A stretch of 64,000 nucleotides of DNA from BJGV01 sp964013575 (GCA_964013575.1 CAXGWP010000004.1:30276-94275); one strand, 5' to 3'. Shown: positions 33,701 through 43,308, numbered from the stretch's first letter. Notes: a model not told the origin generated them from the letters alone. Numbers and translations: made by a program.

Positions 33701-34756
33701 ATGGCTGGTAAAGATAAAATGCATAATAACTCAATAGAATCTGACCTGGAGCGAATTTTAATTAGAGATCTGTGGGAGGAGCTTCGGGGAGCGTCAATAT
33801 TTCTTACAGGAGGAACAGGTTTCTTTGGTCGTTGGTTCCTAGAAAGTTTTGTTCGTGCAAATGATGCATTTAATCTTAATGCATCAGTAATGATACTTAC
33901 AAGAAGTTTTGACGACTTCAAGAAAAAAGCACCACATCTTACATCTAATTCTTCTATTAGAGCGCATGTAGGTGATGTGCGTGATTTTGCTTTTCCAGAG
34001 GGAGAGTATTCTCACATTATTCATGCTGCTACTACAAATGCTGTTGCCACATTTAACAATGAAGACCCATTAATAAAATTTGATACAACTGCTCAAGGCA
34101 CAAGGCGCACATTAGATTTCGCTGTGCGATGTAAGGCTAGAAAATTCTTAATGACTAGTTCTGGATCGGTTTATGGTAAGGCGCCATCTGGTATGACTCA
34201 TATTACGGAAGATTATAGTGGAGCACCACTACATCTGGATTTTGTTAGTTCTGCCCTTGGTGAAGGTAAAAGAGTCGCAGAATTTCTTTGTGCTTATTAT
34301 GCTAGAAAGTATAGTTTTGATGTGCAAATTGCACGTTGTTTTTCGTTTGTTGGCCCATATCAGCCACTTAATATTCATTATGCCATTGGGAATTTTATAC
34401 GAGACGCGCTATTTTCAGAGGCAATTACAATTAATGGTAATGGGGCGCCTATGCGTTCCTATATGTATTTGGGAGATTTAGTGGTTTGGCTTCTTACATT
34501 ACTAGTGAAAGGATCTTCAGGGAGAGTTTATAATGTAGGTTCTGACCAGGCAGTTTCTATTCGAGAGCTTGCATATCTTGTACGTGATACTTTGTCTCCC
34601 AGAAAGAAAGTACAGATTCTTGGTCAGGTTGATGCTGGTGTTGGTGGAGATTGGTATGTACCGAATATTCAACGTGCTCGATCAGAATTTGGTCTAGATG
34701 TTTGTACGCCTCTTTCACATGCTATTCAATTGACTGCTAAAGCTGTAGTATTATGA
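33701..34756 (+). CDS. NAD-dependent epimerase/dehydratase lacking the catalytic tyrosine
   Basis: A 351-residue extended SDR. The NAD-binding TGGTGFFGRWFLE is near 33-45, TSSGSVYG near 149-156 gives the serine region, and the later YMYLGDLV and YNVGSDQAVSIREL fit sugar-nucleotide epimerases or dehydratases. The usual YxxxK motif, expected as YGExKR, reads ALGEGKR, so leucine replaces the catalytic tyrosine (codon CTT at 34256-34258). It could be a 4-ketoreductase, decarboxylase-like or inactive member. The start is either the ATG at 33701 or the ATG at 33719, which has GGTAAAG before it. Its stop overlaps the HAD gene by four bases. Confidence 0.82.
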   Translation: MAGKDKMHNNSIESDLERILIRDLWEELRGASIFLTGGTGFFGRWFLESFVRANDAFNLNASVMILTRSFDDFKKKAPHLTSNSSIRAHVGDVRDFAFPEGEYSHIIHAATTNAVATFNNEDPLIKFDTTAQGTRRTLDFAVRCKARKFLMTSSGSVYGKAPSGMTHITEDYSGAPLHLDFVSSALGEGKRVAEFLCAYYARKYSFDVQIARCFSFVGPYQPLNIHYAIGNFIRDALFSEAITINGNGAPMRSYMYLGDLVVWLLTLLVKGSSGRVYNVGSDQAVSIRELAYLVRDTLSPRKKVQILGQVDAGVGGDWYVPNIQRARSEFGLDVCTPLSHAIQLTAKAVVL

Positions 34757-35394
34757 ATACCCCTATTATTTTTGATTTTGATGGTACGTTAGTTGACTCT
34801 GCTCCTGGTATTCTTGCTGCGTTTGATAGTGCATTTAGTGCATGCAGAATGACTCCTAACCAACCCTTAAATTTAAGTATTATTGGTCCACCACTGATGG
34901 AGACATTAGGAAACCTTACTGGAACAAATGATATGTCCGTGCTTCAGCCACTTGCTAAGGAATTCAGGGCAAGTTATGACGAGGAGAAATATCAACTTAC
35001 AGGAGTTTTTCCTGGAGTTGAAGAAATGCTTATAGGGTTGAGGGCGTGTGGTTATCAACTGTATATTGCGACAAATAAACGAATTATTCCTACTCGTCGA
35101 ATACTTGAGCATCTGGGATGGGAACAGTATTTTAAAAGTGTTTATGCGCTTGATTCGTTTTCTCCACCTTTAAAATCTAAAGTTGATATGTTGGGTGTTA
35201 TTTTAGCAGATCTAGAGTTAGATCATAATACTACACTTTATATAGGAGACCGTCAGGAGGATGGGGAGGCAGCACTTGTTAATAATATACATTTTTTGTT
35301 GGCCGTTTGGGGGTATGATGAGTCTGATATGAATGTGTGGGAAAGATTATTTTCTCCAGACTCCCTTATAGAAAGGCTTGGTTGTGTAATTTAA
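34753..35394 (+). CDS. HAD-superfamily phosphatase (Gph-like)
   Basis: A 213-residue HAD hydrolase with an alpha-helical cap of the phosphoglycolate-phosphatase type. Motif I is FDFDGTLVDS (7-16), motif II ATNKR near 104-108, the lysine is in PLKSKVD near 137-143, and motif IV is YIGDRQEDGEAA near 159-170. It is the last gene of the cluster and overlaps the epimerase gene by four bases (ATGA), so it probably acts on a sugar phosphate of the same pathway rather than on phosphoglycolate. A strong palindromic terminator follows 43 bases downstream. Confidence 0.83.
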   Translation: MNTPIIFDFDGTLVDSAPGILAAFDSAFSACRMTPNQPLNLSIIGPPLMETLGNLTGTNDMSVLQPLAKEFRASYDEEKYQLTGVFPGVEEMLIGLRACGYQLYIATNKRIIPTRRILEHLGWEQYFKSVYALDSFSPPLKSKVDMLGVILADLELDHNTTLYIGDRQEDGEAALVNNIHFLLAVWGYDESDMNVWERLFSPDSLIERLGCVI

Positions 35395-35437
35395 TTTGCA
35401 TTATATTGGTAATTTGTTGTTTATCTGTTATTTCATG

Positions 35438-35475
35438 TAAAAATGGCTTCAATCATATGATTGAAGCCATTTTTA
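35438..35475. terminator. Bidirectional intrinsic terminator (perfect 38-base palindrome)
   Basis: A perfect inverted repeat with 19-base arms is centred between 35456 and 35457. The stem core is AATGGCTTCAATCAT and its complement, with an A-run at the left and a T-run at the right on each strand. It lies between the convergent HAD and nirK genes and should stop transcription from both sides. Confidence 0.9.
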
Positions 35476-35493
35476 TTAAACTAGGAACTATCT

Positions 35494-36579
35494 TTACTTA
35501 GATATAGGACCTGGTGCTTTGGTCTGTTCCATTATTTCGTTGTTCCAATCCCCTTCAATTGTCATATGTGCAGCCGCACCTAGTAAAACTGCCTCAATCA
35601 GATTATGACTGAGATAAACATATAGACCAGGCTGTTCAAATTTATATCCAGCAGCAACAGCAGATCCACCAGGGACAAACCATGTTTCATAGTTAGTAGC
35701 TGGTTTATCGCTAAATGAACCACCATGCCATACTAAGTCAGCATGTCCACCAATTAGGTGAGGGCGTGAATCACGATTAGCTTGGGAATGAATAAATAGA
35801 ACTCTTTCTCCAACTTTGCCTTTTAGTGCATTGTCACCTGTTAGCGCACCTGCGGTACCGTTAAATACAACGTGAGAAGGAACAAGGGTTTTTGCTGTTT
35901 CTAATACGTCAGCCATACCTTCTAGCGGTTGGGCATATTCTTTAAATTTACCATCTTTACCTTTTGGTAAATAAAGATCCTGCTCACCTATGTAATATGC
36001 TCTATCATATTTCCATGGTTTTCCATCAGCATCTGTTAGGCCTTTACGAGGAAGTATCATAATAGCGCCATTCATTCCAGAAATAGTATGGAATGGAATC
36101 ATTGTGCCACCTGGGGCACAGTGGTAAACAAATACGCCTGGTTTCATTGCTTTCCATGTCAATACCACTTCTTGGCCTGGGGCAACTTTATCTAAAAGTG
36201 CTCCGCCTAATTTACCTGTTGCAGCATGGAAATCAAGGTTATGAGCCATTGTGTTGCTTTTTGGGTTAACTAATGTTAATTCAACCCAGTCACCTTCATG
36301 TGCAACTATCATTGGTGCAGGTACAGACCCATTAAAAGTTAGTGCCCAATAGCTAGCGTTAGCATCAGCTTTCATTAGTTTTTCTTCAACAACTAATCGA
36401 ACAGCTACTACTTTAGGTCCGCCTTTTGCAACTTGATCATGCTTAGGTAGAAAAGGAGGGGCCACTAATTCTTGAGTAACGCGAGGGGTACCTTTAGGCG
36501 CGTTCGCCATAACTTGTGTTGCTCCAAAGCACACTAAGCCTAGTCCAAGCGCAAGTGATTTAACTAATGTTTTGTTCAT
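35494..36579 (-). CDS. nirK: Copper-containing nitrite reductase
   Basis: Reduces nitrite to nitric oxide in the periplasm. It has 361 residues with a signal peptide (MNKTLVKSLALGLGLVCFGATQVMA). All copper ligands are visible. MAHNLDFHAATG gives a type 1 His, the active-site Asp and a type 2 His. VYHCAPGGTMIPFHTISGMNG gives a type 2 His and the type 1 Cys, His and Met. RDSRPHLIGGH gives the catalytic His, and YLSHNLIEAVLLGAAAH the last type 2 His. There is no fused cytochrome or extra cupredoxin domain. It is monocistronic with its own promoter and terminator, and no nor genes are in the window. Confidence 0.96.
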   Translation of the reverse strand: MNKTLVKSLALGLGLVCFGATQVMANAPKGTPRVTQELVAPPFLPKHDQVAKGGPKVVAVRLVVEEKLMKADANASYWALTFNGSVPAPMIVAHEGDWVELTLVNPKSNTMAHNLDFHAATGKLGGALLDKVAPGQEVVLTWKAMKPGVFVYHCAPGGTMIPFHTISGMNGAIMILPRKGLTDADGKPWKYDRAYYIGEQDLYLPKGKDGKFKEYAQPLEGMADVLETAKTLVPSHVVFNGTAGALTGDNALKGKVGERVLFIHSQANRDSRPHLIGGHADLVWHGGSFSDKPATNYETWFVPGGSAVAAGYKFEQPGLYVYLSHNLIEAVLLGAAAHMTIEGDWNNEIMEQTKAPGPISK

Positions 36580-36629
36580 GTTCTCTCCATAAAAGTTTTC
36601 ATTAGGTGAAGCTTAATTCCAATAATTTG

Positions 36630-36658
36630 GCTATAGGTGCACATAAATTAGATATCAA
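36630..36658 (-). promoter_or_regulatory. Probable sigma70 promoter of nirK
   Basis: Read on the minus strand there is a -35 TTGATA (36653-36658), a 17-base spacer and a -10 TATAGC (36630-36635). Transcription would start near 36623, giving a leader of about 44 bases with GGAGAGA just before the nirK ATG. No clear FNR-type or NsrR-type palindrome is visible beside it. Confidence 0.45.
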
Positions 36659-36823
36659 TATCTTTTTTGCTTTTATGTATCCGTAAGGCTAATATTATTT
36701 CGGAATATCGAAACTATACACTAGAAAATACATTTGTCTATAAGAAATTGGATAAATTGTCGCACCTTAAATGGTGTTAAAGTTATTTATACGCTATATA
36801 TAGTTAAATAAGTTTAATTAACG

Positions 36824-38596
36824 CTATTTAATTCCTACATATAGTTGTTTTATTAATTTTTGATTATAGTTTAATATCTCTGTGCGTTTAAGCTTTAAAG
36901 TAGGAGTTAGCATTCCATTTTCAATGGTCCATGGCTCCTTAATTAGAGCAAGGCGCCGTATTTTGGCATAGCCTGGGAACCCGGCCATTTGTTTTGAGAC
37001 CCTCCTCAGAAGAATTTTTTCTGTATTTTTATTTTGTTGTAGAAATTTCTCATTATAATCATGGTTAATGACTATTAATACGCTGAGAAAGGGTCGTCCC
37101 TCCCCTATTAATATCACTTGGTCAAATAATGGATCACGTAAAATTGCAGACTCTATATCAGCAGGTGGTACTTTTTCACCAGTTGATAGAACAATAATTT
37201 CTTTTAGGCGGCCTGTAATTGTTATTATTCCATCATTAATGTGTGCAACATCACCAGAGTCGAGCCATCCACTTGAAGTTAAAATTGCCTTTGTTGCTTC
37301 CAGGTTGTTCCAGTAGCCAAGCATAACATTTGGGCCATGAATTAGAAGTGTCCCGTTATCTCCAAGCTTTACTGCTGTACCAGGAATAACGTGGCCGACA
37401 CTTGATGGAATATTATTTTTTATACTATTGACAGAAATAACTGGACTACATTCAGTCATTCCGTAGCCTTGTAATATTGGCAACCCAAGCCCAATAAACA
37501 TACGCGAAACTTCTGTTGATAATGGAGCACCACCTGCCATAGCTAGTCGTATCCGGCCACCCAGTTTATTGATTATTTTTTTTGCTACTAGCCTATTTAA
37601 TATAGGCCATAACAAATGGGATAATCTTTTTGGGCCCCTCTTTTGTTGAAATTCAAAGCGGCTGTATCCAATTTCAACAGTATATTTTAATAATAGATGG
37701 CTGATAGTTGATTTCTTTCTTAGTTTTGCATGCGTTATAGAAAAAATCCGATCATAAATACGTGGCACTGAAATAAGTATGGAAGGGTTAATATTTGTTA
37801 GGTCTTCATGTAAATGGGAGATTGATCGCGCATAAGCTACTGTAGCTCCGGCCATTAAAGGAAGATAGTATCCTATGGTACGTTCAAATGCATGTGAAAG
37901 AGGTAAAAAAGAAAGTAGTATATCGTCTTGATAGACTGGTACAATTTGCAAGCAGTTATTAGCATTAGTTAGAATGTTGTGATGGCTGAGCATTACCCCT
38001 TTAGGTCGACCAGAAGTTCCAGATGTATATATAATTGTAGCAAGATCGTTTGGTTTGTGATTTGTATGCTGTACTTCCCTATTATTTTTTGGGAGCCAGT
38101 CATTAAGTGCCTTTATGTTAGCGTCACAATTAGTATTTTTTGTGTAGCTCTCAAAGCTGTTAATCGTTATAATTTTTTTTAGATTAAGTTTATAATCATT
38201 TAAATTTTTTAGTGATTGCCATTGTTTTTGTTCTTCGAGTAATAATAATTTTGCACCAGAATCAATTAAAATATATGCCGTATTTTCAGCCCGGTCTTCT
38301 GTATAAATAGGAACCACAACAAGTCCCAGTCCTAACGCTGCTTGATCAAAAATTACCCATTCAGGACAGTTCCTTAACATTATGGCTACACGATCACCGG
38401 CCATTAAGCCTTCGTTAGTTAGGGCGGTTTGCCACCTTGCAATTTCTTTCTTTATCTGTTCCCAAGTATAGTTACGCCAATGCTGGGTAGTTTGGTTATA
38501 ACTACGATAAGCTATTTTTTTTGCTGAAATTTTTGCTCGTTCTCTAAATAAACCATCCAATGTTTCTGCAACTTTTGTTGGAATTATATTTTCCAT
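36824..38596 (-). CDS. Long-chain acyl-CoA ligase (AMP-forming)
   Basis: A 590-residue member of the acyl-adenylate superfamily, closest in layout to long-chain fatty-acid CoA ligases (AMP-dependent, FadD15-like). The ATP-binding P-loop is IIYTSGTSGRPKGVMLSHHNI near 188-208. Further motifs are GYGMTECSPV near 372-381, WLDSGDVAHI and ITGRLKEIIVLSTGEKVPP, with a C-terminal lysine region. It activates fatty acids to acyl-CoA. It lies two bases downstream of miaA on the same strand. The usual close downstream partner is not present; nirK follows after 244 bases. Confidence 0.9.
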   Translation of the reverse strand: MENIIPTKVAETLDGLFRERAKISAKKIAYRSYNQTTQHWRNYTWEQIKKEIARWQTALTNEGLMAGDRVAIMLRNCPEWVIFDQAALGLGLVVVPIYTEDRAENTAYILIDSGAKLLLLEEQKQWQSLKNLNDYKLNLKKIITINSFESYTKNTNCDANIKALNDWLPKNNREVQHTNHKPNDLATIIYTSGTSGRPKGVMLSHHNILTNANNCLQIVPVYQDDILLSFLPLSHAFERTIGYYLPLMAGATVAYARSISHLHEDLTNINPSILISVPRIYDRIFSITHAKLRKKSTISHLLLKYTVEIGYSRFEFQQKRGPKRLSHLLWPILNRLVAKKIINKLGGRIRLAMAGGAPLSTEVSRMFIGLGLPILQGYGMTECSPVISVNSIKNNIPSSVGHVIPGTAVKLGDNGTLLIHGPNVMLGYWNNLEATKAILTSSGWLDSGDVAHINDGIITITGRLKEIIVLSTGEKVPPADIESAILRDPLFDQVILIGEGRPFLSVLIVINHDYNEKFLQQNKNTEKILLRRVSKQMAGFPGYAKIRRLALIKEPWTIENGMLTPTLKLKRTEILNYNQKLIKQLYVGIK

Positions 38597-38598
38597 AT

Positions 38599-39537
38599 TT
38601 ATTTATTTTTTAGTTTATTTTCTTGCAAGAAATCTAAAATTAATCTTGGCAAATTTCCTGAAAAGCAATTAAATTTTTTAATTTTTTGCATTGATCGGAG
38701 CCAGGTTAGTTGTCTTTTTGCTAACTGACGTGTAGCAGCAATACTCATTTCGTGCATTTCAGTCCAGCTTATTTTTTTGTCTAGATACATGCAAGCTTGT
38801 CGATAACCTACACATCGCATTGAAGTAGCATTAGCATTAAGGTCGAATGTCTCTCGCAGAACACGAACCTCATCTATCAGCCCTAGTTTCAGCATTTTTT
38901 CAAAGCGGAGAGCAATTTGCTTGTGAAGAATGATGCGATCATCAGGGATCAGAGCAATACTATTAATCTTATAAGGAAAGCTCACCTTTTTGGTTTTTTG
39001 TAGATCTGACATAGGTGTGTTAGTTAGATAGTATACCTCTAAAGCACGTTGAATGCGTTGGCTATCGGTGGGTTGAATACGTGTCGCAGTGACTGAGTCA
39101 ATCTTTTGCAATTTTTTGTGCATTTCAGGCCATCCAATGCTTTCTGCTCTATTTTCAATTATTTTACGTATGTCGTTATTAGCAGATGGTAGTTCAGATA
39201 TTCCCTCAAATAATGTTCGGAAATAAAGCATGGTGCCTCCAACTAATAATGGAATTCTGCCTCGACTAGTAATTTCATTCATAGCAGTTAAGGCATCTGT
39301 TCTAAATTGTCCAGCAGAATAGCGTTCATGTGGATCAATTAAATTTATGAGATGGTGGGGCACAGATGCCATTGTTGCAGCATTTGGTTTAGCAGTTCCA
39401 ATATCCATGTGCCGGTATACTTGAGCTGAATCTACACTAATTAATTCTACAGGTAAGTGTTTGGCAATTTCTAGAGCAATATTACTTTTCCCGCTTGCTG
39501 TTGGTCCCATTAAAAAAATAGCATGCGGACTTTTCAT
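38599..39537 (-). CDS. miaA: tRNA dimethylallyltransferase
   Basis: Adds an isopentenyl group to A37 of tRNAs that read codons starting with U. It has 312 residues, the normal length. The P-loop GPTASGKS is at 11-18, followed by LISVDSAQVYRHMDIGTAKP, PHHLINLIDPHERYSAGQFRTD and LVGGTMLYF. The C-terminal MRCVGYRQ is also characteristic. In many proteobacteria miaA lies next to mutL and hfq; here it is first of a two-gene unit with an acyl-CoA ligase, divergent from the DAHP synthase gene. Confidence 0.96.
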   Translation of the reverse strand: MKSPHAIFLMGPTASGKSNIALEIAKHLPVELISVDSAQVYRHMDIGTAKPNAATMASVPHHLINLIDPHERYSAGQFRTDALTAMNEITSRGRIPLLVGGTMLYFRTLFEGISELPSANNDIRKIIENRAESIGWPEMHKKLQKIDSVTATRIQPTDSQRIQRALEVYYLTNTPMSDLQKTKKVSFPYKINSIALIPDDRIILHKQIALRFEKMLKLGLIDEVRVLRETFDLNANATSMRCVGYRQACMYLDKKISWTEMHEMSIAATRQLAKRQLTWLRSMQKIKKFNCFSGNLPRLILDFLQENKLKNK

Positions 39538-39737
39538 AGAATTTTTAATTTAGGGATAAAAAACTTAAGCTTTGCTAATTTTTAGTCAGGCCCTTTGACT
39601 CTTTTATTAGTAAATATGTTTCAAATGATATATAGCGAAAATTAATTAGACTCTATATTCAATTACATGGCAAGAGGTATTTTTTTAAGTTAAACTGAAA
39701 GATTCTGCATTTTTAATTAATTTTTTAACTCATTATT

Positions 39738-40856
39738 ATGATACTTATTTTAAATCCTGATGTAAGCGCAACAGATTCTGATTACAAGCAATTAATGGCA
39801 CATCTTTCCAGTTTCCCAGGGATCTCTACCCGTGTGCACGCTGAAGATGGCGCTAAACAGACATTAACTGAAGTATATTTAATTGGCGATACTAAAGCTT
39901 TATCTTTAGAGGATATGCAAGGTCTACCATGTGTAGATAGGGTGGTACGGATCTCTGAGGAATATCGTGTTCTAGGTAGGCATAAGAACGATAGTCGCCC
40001 TACTAGCTTTGATTATAATGGAGTATGTTTTGGGCAAGATACGCTAAATATATTTGCAGGATTGTGTGCAGTTGATACACCAGAGCATGTTGAATTAATG
40101 ATGAGGGCATTAAAAGACCATGATTTGAATTGTACTCGTATGGGTGCTTATAAGCCACGTACTAGCCCATATTCTTTTCAGGGCCATGGTAAAACATGCT
40201 TGCCTTATGTTTTTGATTTGGCAGGAAAATATGGAATTAAAGTTATAGCTATGGAGGTTACTCATGAGTCACATGTTGACGAAATTCGTGAAACGTTAGA
40301 TCAAGCTGGAAATCCCACAGGGGTAATGCTGCAGATTGGTACTAGAAATACACAAAATTTTGAGTTGTTAAAAATTGTGGGGCGTCAACAGGATTTTCCA
40401 GTACTTATTAAGAGGGGTTTTGGAATAACATTAGATGAATCACTGAATGCTGCAGAATATTTAGCTTCGGAAGGAAATAGTAAAGTAGTGTTTGGTTTAC
40501 GGGGAATGAAAAATACCGGTGCTGACCCTCACCGTAATTTTGTAGATTTTGCTCATGTTCCTGTAGTGAAGCGGTTAACACGTATGCCAGTTTGTATTGA
40601 TCCTTCGCATTCAGTTGGTACGCGCTCTTGTTCTCCAGAGGGCATTTTAGATGTGATGCAGGCTACAGCTCAGGGTGTAATTGCAGGTGCAAATATGATT
40701 CTGGTAGATTTTCATCCAGTACCAAGCAAAGCACTGGTTGATGGGCCGCAAGCTTTGAAAATTAATGAACTGCCACATTTCTTGGAAGATATCTCTATTG
40801 CTCGTAAAGCTTATGAGCAGCGCGCGGCTTTAATCAAAAAATATTCAGATAAATAA
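39738..40856 (+). CDS. 3-deoxy-7-phosphoheptulonate (DAHP) synthase, KDO8P-synthase-like type
   Basis: First enzyme of the shikimate pathway, joining PEP and erythrose-4-phosphate. It has 372 residues. An N-terminal ferredoxin-like regulatory domain (about 1-80) precedes a barrel of the type I-beta/KDO8P-synthase-like class, with FAGLCAVDT, GAYKPRTSPYSFQGHG, MEVTHESHV, LIKRGFG, CIDPSHSVGTRS and ILVDFHPVP. The Thermotoga-type enzyme has the same N-terminal domain and is inhibited by Tyr and Phe; that regulation is possible here. It is monocistronic, divergent from miaA. Confidence 0.92.
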   Translation: MILILNPDVSATDSDYKQLMAHLSSFPGISTRVHAEDGAKQTLTEVYLIGDTKALSLEDMQGLPCVDRVVRISEEYRVLGRHKNDSRPTSFDYNGVCFGQDTLNIFAGLCAVDTPEHVELMMRALKDHDLNCTRMGAYKPRTSPYSFQGHGKTCLPYVFDLAGKYGIKVIAMEVTHESHVDEIRETLDQAGNPTGVMLQIGTRNTQNFELLKIVGRQQDFPVLIKRGFGITLDESLNAAEYLASEGNSKVVFGLRGMKNTGADPHRNFVDFAHVPVVKRLTRMPVCIDPSHSVGTRSCSPEGILDVMQATAQGVIAGANMILVDFHPVPSKALVDGPQALKINELPHFLEDISIARKAYEQRAALIKKYSDK

Positions 40857-40985
40857 TATAAGAATATGTACATGTTAGTATGAGGAGATAGTTATTTAAA
40901 ATTGACACGATATTTGTTTGGTTATATTCAAATACAGATAATTTATAAGTTTCCGTGTTGATGCCAAAAATTGGAGGGTTACAGA

Positions 40986-41936
40986 GTGATAGAAGTATTG
41001 CTAGCAAATCCTAGGGGTTTTTGTGCAGGTGTGGATCGTGCAATAGAGATTGTAGAACGGGCTTTAACTATGCATGGAGCGCCAATTTATGTTCGTCATG
41101 AAGTAGTCCATAATCGTTTTGTAGTCGAAAGTCTTGAGAAAAAAGGAGCTGTATTTGTTGAAAATCTTGATGAAGTTCCAGGAGGAAGCATTTTAATTTT
41201 CAGTGCACATGGAGTTTCTCATAAAGTGCGTCAAGAAGCTGAAGACAGGAATTTTAAGGTATTTGATGCAACTTGTCCTTTAGTTAAGAAAGTCCATGTT
41301 GAAGTTGCTAAAATGAGGACCCAGGGCAAGGAAATTATTATGATTGGTCATCAAGGGCATCCAGAAGTTGAGGGCACAATGGGCCAGGCTGAAGGCATGG
41401 GTGGCCGTATGTATCTAGTAGAAACAGAACAAGATGTTGATAAATTGCAAGTTGTAAACACTTCTAATCTTGCATATGTTACTCAAACCACTTTGTCAGT
41501 AGATGATGCTGGTAGAATAATTTCAGCTTTAAAGTTGCGGTTTCCAGAAATTACAGGGCCAAAAAAAGATGATATTTGTTATGCCACACAAAATCGTCAG
41601 GATGCAGTTAAATCAATAGCTAAGAAGTGTGATTTAGTAATCATAGTTGGCTCACCAAATAGTTCTAATTCTAATCGTTTATGTGATGTGGCGCGCAATG
41701 CTGGTAAGGATGCTTACATGATAGATCGTGCTGATCAATTGAAAGAAAAATGGCTATATAAAAAAACTAGGATTGGCATTACTGCTGGGGCATCTGCGCC
41801 AGAAATTATAGTACAGGAAGTTATTTCACGGATTAAACATATTGGTGCTCGGTATGCCATGGGTGAAGTAATCGTACAGGAAATAAGTGGTGTAGTTGAG
41901 GATGTGGTTTTTCCGTTACCTAAGCATAAGAACTAA
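40986..41936 (+). CDS. ispH: 4-hydroxy-3-methylbut-2-enyl diphosphate reductase
   Basis: Last enzyme of the MEP isoprenoid pathway, an iron-sulfur protein that makes IPP and DMAPP. It has 316 residues from the GTG at 40986. GGAGGG lies seven bases upstream and the protein then starts as the family does (MIEVLLANPRGFCAGVDRAI); the frame stays open to a TTG at 40971. The three cluster cysteines are in RGFCAGV, DATCPLV and NSSNSNRLCDV or the adjacent DDICYATQNRQ. EVVHN and HPEVEGTMGQ carry substrate histidines. miaA upstream uses its DMAPP product, though the genes are not in one operon. Confidence 0.95.
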   Translation: MIEVLLANPRGFCAGVDRAIEIVERALTMHGAPIYVRHEVVHNRFVVESLEKKGAVFVENLDEVPGGSILIFSAHGVSHKVRQEAEDRNFKVFDATCPLVKKVHVEVAKMRTQGKEIIMIGHQGHPEVEGTMGQAEGMGGRMYLVETEQDVDKLQVVNTSNLAYVTQTTLSVDDAGRIISALKLRFPEITGPKKDDICYATQNRQDAVKSIAKKCDLVIIVGSPNSSNSNRLCDVARNAGKDAYMIDRADQLKEKWLYKKTRIGITAGASAPEIIVQEVISRIKHIGARYAMGEVIVQEISGVVEDVVFPLPKHKN

Positions 41937-42114
41937 TTCCTGTTCAGAATAAAATAAGCGGTTATGGAGCTGTTGCTGCTGGTTCCCCTAGTTTTAAAAT
42001 TCTAATAGTGTTGCTTGGTAATTTTATTACTATTAAACCTTAGGGTTGAATAGTGGTTAATATATTTCTGGTATGTATCTAAAATACAAGATGTTTTAAG
42101 TGGGGAATAATTTT

Positions 42115-43215
42115 TTGACAACAGACATTGTTATTATAGGCGGGGGAATAATTGGGCTTACTGCAGCGCATAAGTTATTACAACTGGGTGCGAAGGTAAG
42201 CATATTGGAGCGCGGTTATAGTGGAAGTGAGGCTTCTTGGGCAGGAGGAGGTATACTTTTTCCTTTGCTGCCTTGGAATTATCCAAATTCGGTTACGCAA
42301 TTAACACAATTCAGTAATCAGTTGTTGCCAGGTTTAACGGAAACTCTTAAAAAAGAAACAGGGATTGATCCCGAATATCAAGCCTCTGGAATGCTGGTGT
42401 TTCCTGATATAAATAATCAAGAAGCTCAATTTTCTGGGGCAAAAGAATGGTGCGCCTGTAATGCTTTTTCTTTTAAAGAAGTATATATAAATGAATTTTT
42501 TCCATTACTAAAATCAGATAAGTATGCTGGTAAGCCAGTATTATGGTTGCCTTCCGTAGCACAAGTGCGTAGTCCTAGATTGTTACAGGCGCTGAAAAGA
42601 TCGGTAAGGTCATCTGGTGGATTCATTATGGAAAATACTCAACTTAAAGGTTGGCGGGTGAATAAAAGTCGGGTTGAATCAGTGATTACTGATAAAGGGG
42701 ATTATGTGGGTGCAAATTATATTGTTGCAGCTGGGGCATGGAGCCAAGAAATTCTTAATAAATATGCTTTAAAAATTAATATTTATCCAGTAAAAGGGCA
42801 GATGCTACTTTTTAAAGTGGAGCCTGGTTTACTTGATAAAATTGTTTTGCAAGGTGATTTCTATCTTATACCACGTAAAGACGGACATATACTTGCTGGA
42901 AGTTCTATGGAAGATACAGAGTTTGATAAGAGCGTTACTATAGATATACGTAAGAAGTTATTAGAAAGGGCGCATAAATTTATGCCTATGTTGACAGAAA
43001 AAACTTTAGTTGGACATTGGGCGGGGCTTCGCCCAGGAACATCTGAGAATATACCTATTATTAGCTGCCACCCTAATTTAGATAATCTTTATTTGAATAG
43101 TGGTCATCATCGTTATGGAGTAACTATGGCATCTGGCAGTGCTCAGCTTTTATCAAATATGATTATGAATAATTCACAACCGTTTGATGTTGCCCCTTAT
43201 CAATGGCCTGTTTAA
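42115..43215 (+). CDS. thiO: Glycine oxidase (thiamine thiazole synthesis)
   Basis: FAD enzyme that oxidises glycine to iminoglycine for thiazole formation. The protein has about 366 residues. The FAD-binding GGGIIGLTAAHKLLQLGAKVSILERG is at the N-terminus, then GSEASWAGGGILFPLLPW. The C-terminal GHWAGLRPGTSENIPII and GHHRYGVTMASGSAQLL match the DAO/ThiO family. I take the TTG at 42115 as start because GGGGA lies eight bases upstream; the GTG at 42100 is an alternative without a ribosome-binding site. It stands alone: no thiS, thiG or thiE is adjacent and no TPP riboswitch is visible upstream. Confidence 0.88.
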   Translation: MTTDIVIIGGGIIGLTAAHKLLQLGAKVSILERGYSGSEASWAGGGILFPLLPWNYPNSVTQLTQFSNQLLPGLTETLKKETGIDPEYQASGMLVFPDINNQEAQFSGAKEWCACNAFSFKEVYINEFFPLLKSDKYAGKPVLWLPSVAQVRSPRLLQALKRSVRSSGGFIMENTQLKGWRVNKSRVESVITDKGDYVGANYIVAAGAWSQEILNKYALKINIYPVKGQMLLFKVEPGLLDKIVLQGDFYLIPRKDGHILAGSSMEDTEFDKSVTIDIRKKLLERAHKFMPMLTEKTLVGHWAGLRPGTSENIPIISCHPNLDNLYLNSGHHRYGVTMASGSAQLLSNMIMNNSQPFDVAPYQWPV

Positions 43216-43308
43216 TATTGAAAAATATATTTCTAAATATTTCTCTAGCTTTATCCATAGAAGGCAGGATGGTAATATTAACTTACTTTAATAAAAAATA
43301 TATACATT

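Noticed and set aside
36750..36785. Short inverted repeat GCACC...GGTGT upstream of nirK as an NsrR or FNR site
   Set aside because: It does not match either consensus, and lies far from the proposed promoter.
41937..42114. Possible TPP riboswitch before thiO
   Set aside because: The conserved CTGAGA-type elements and pairing of a THI box are not found.
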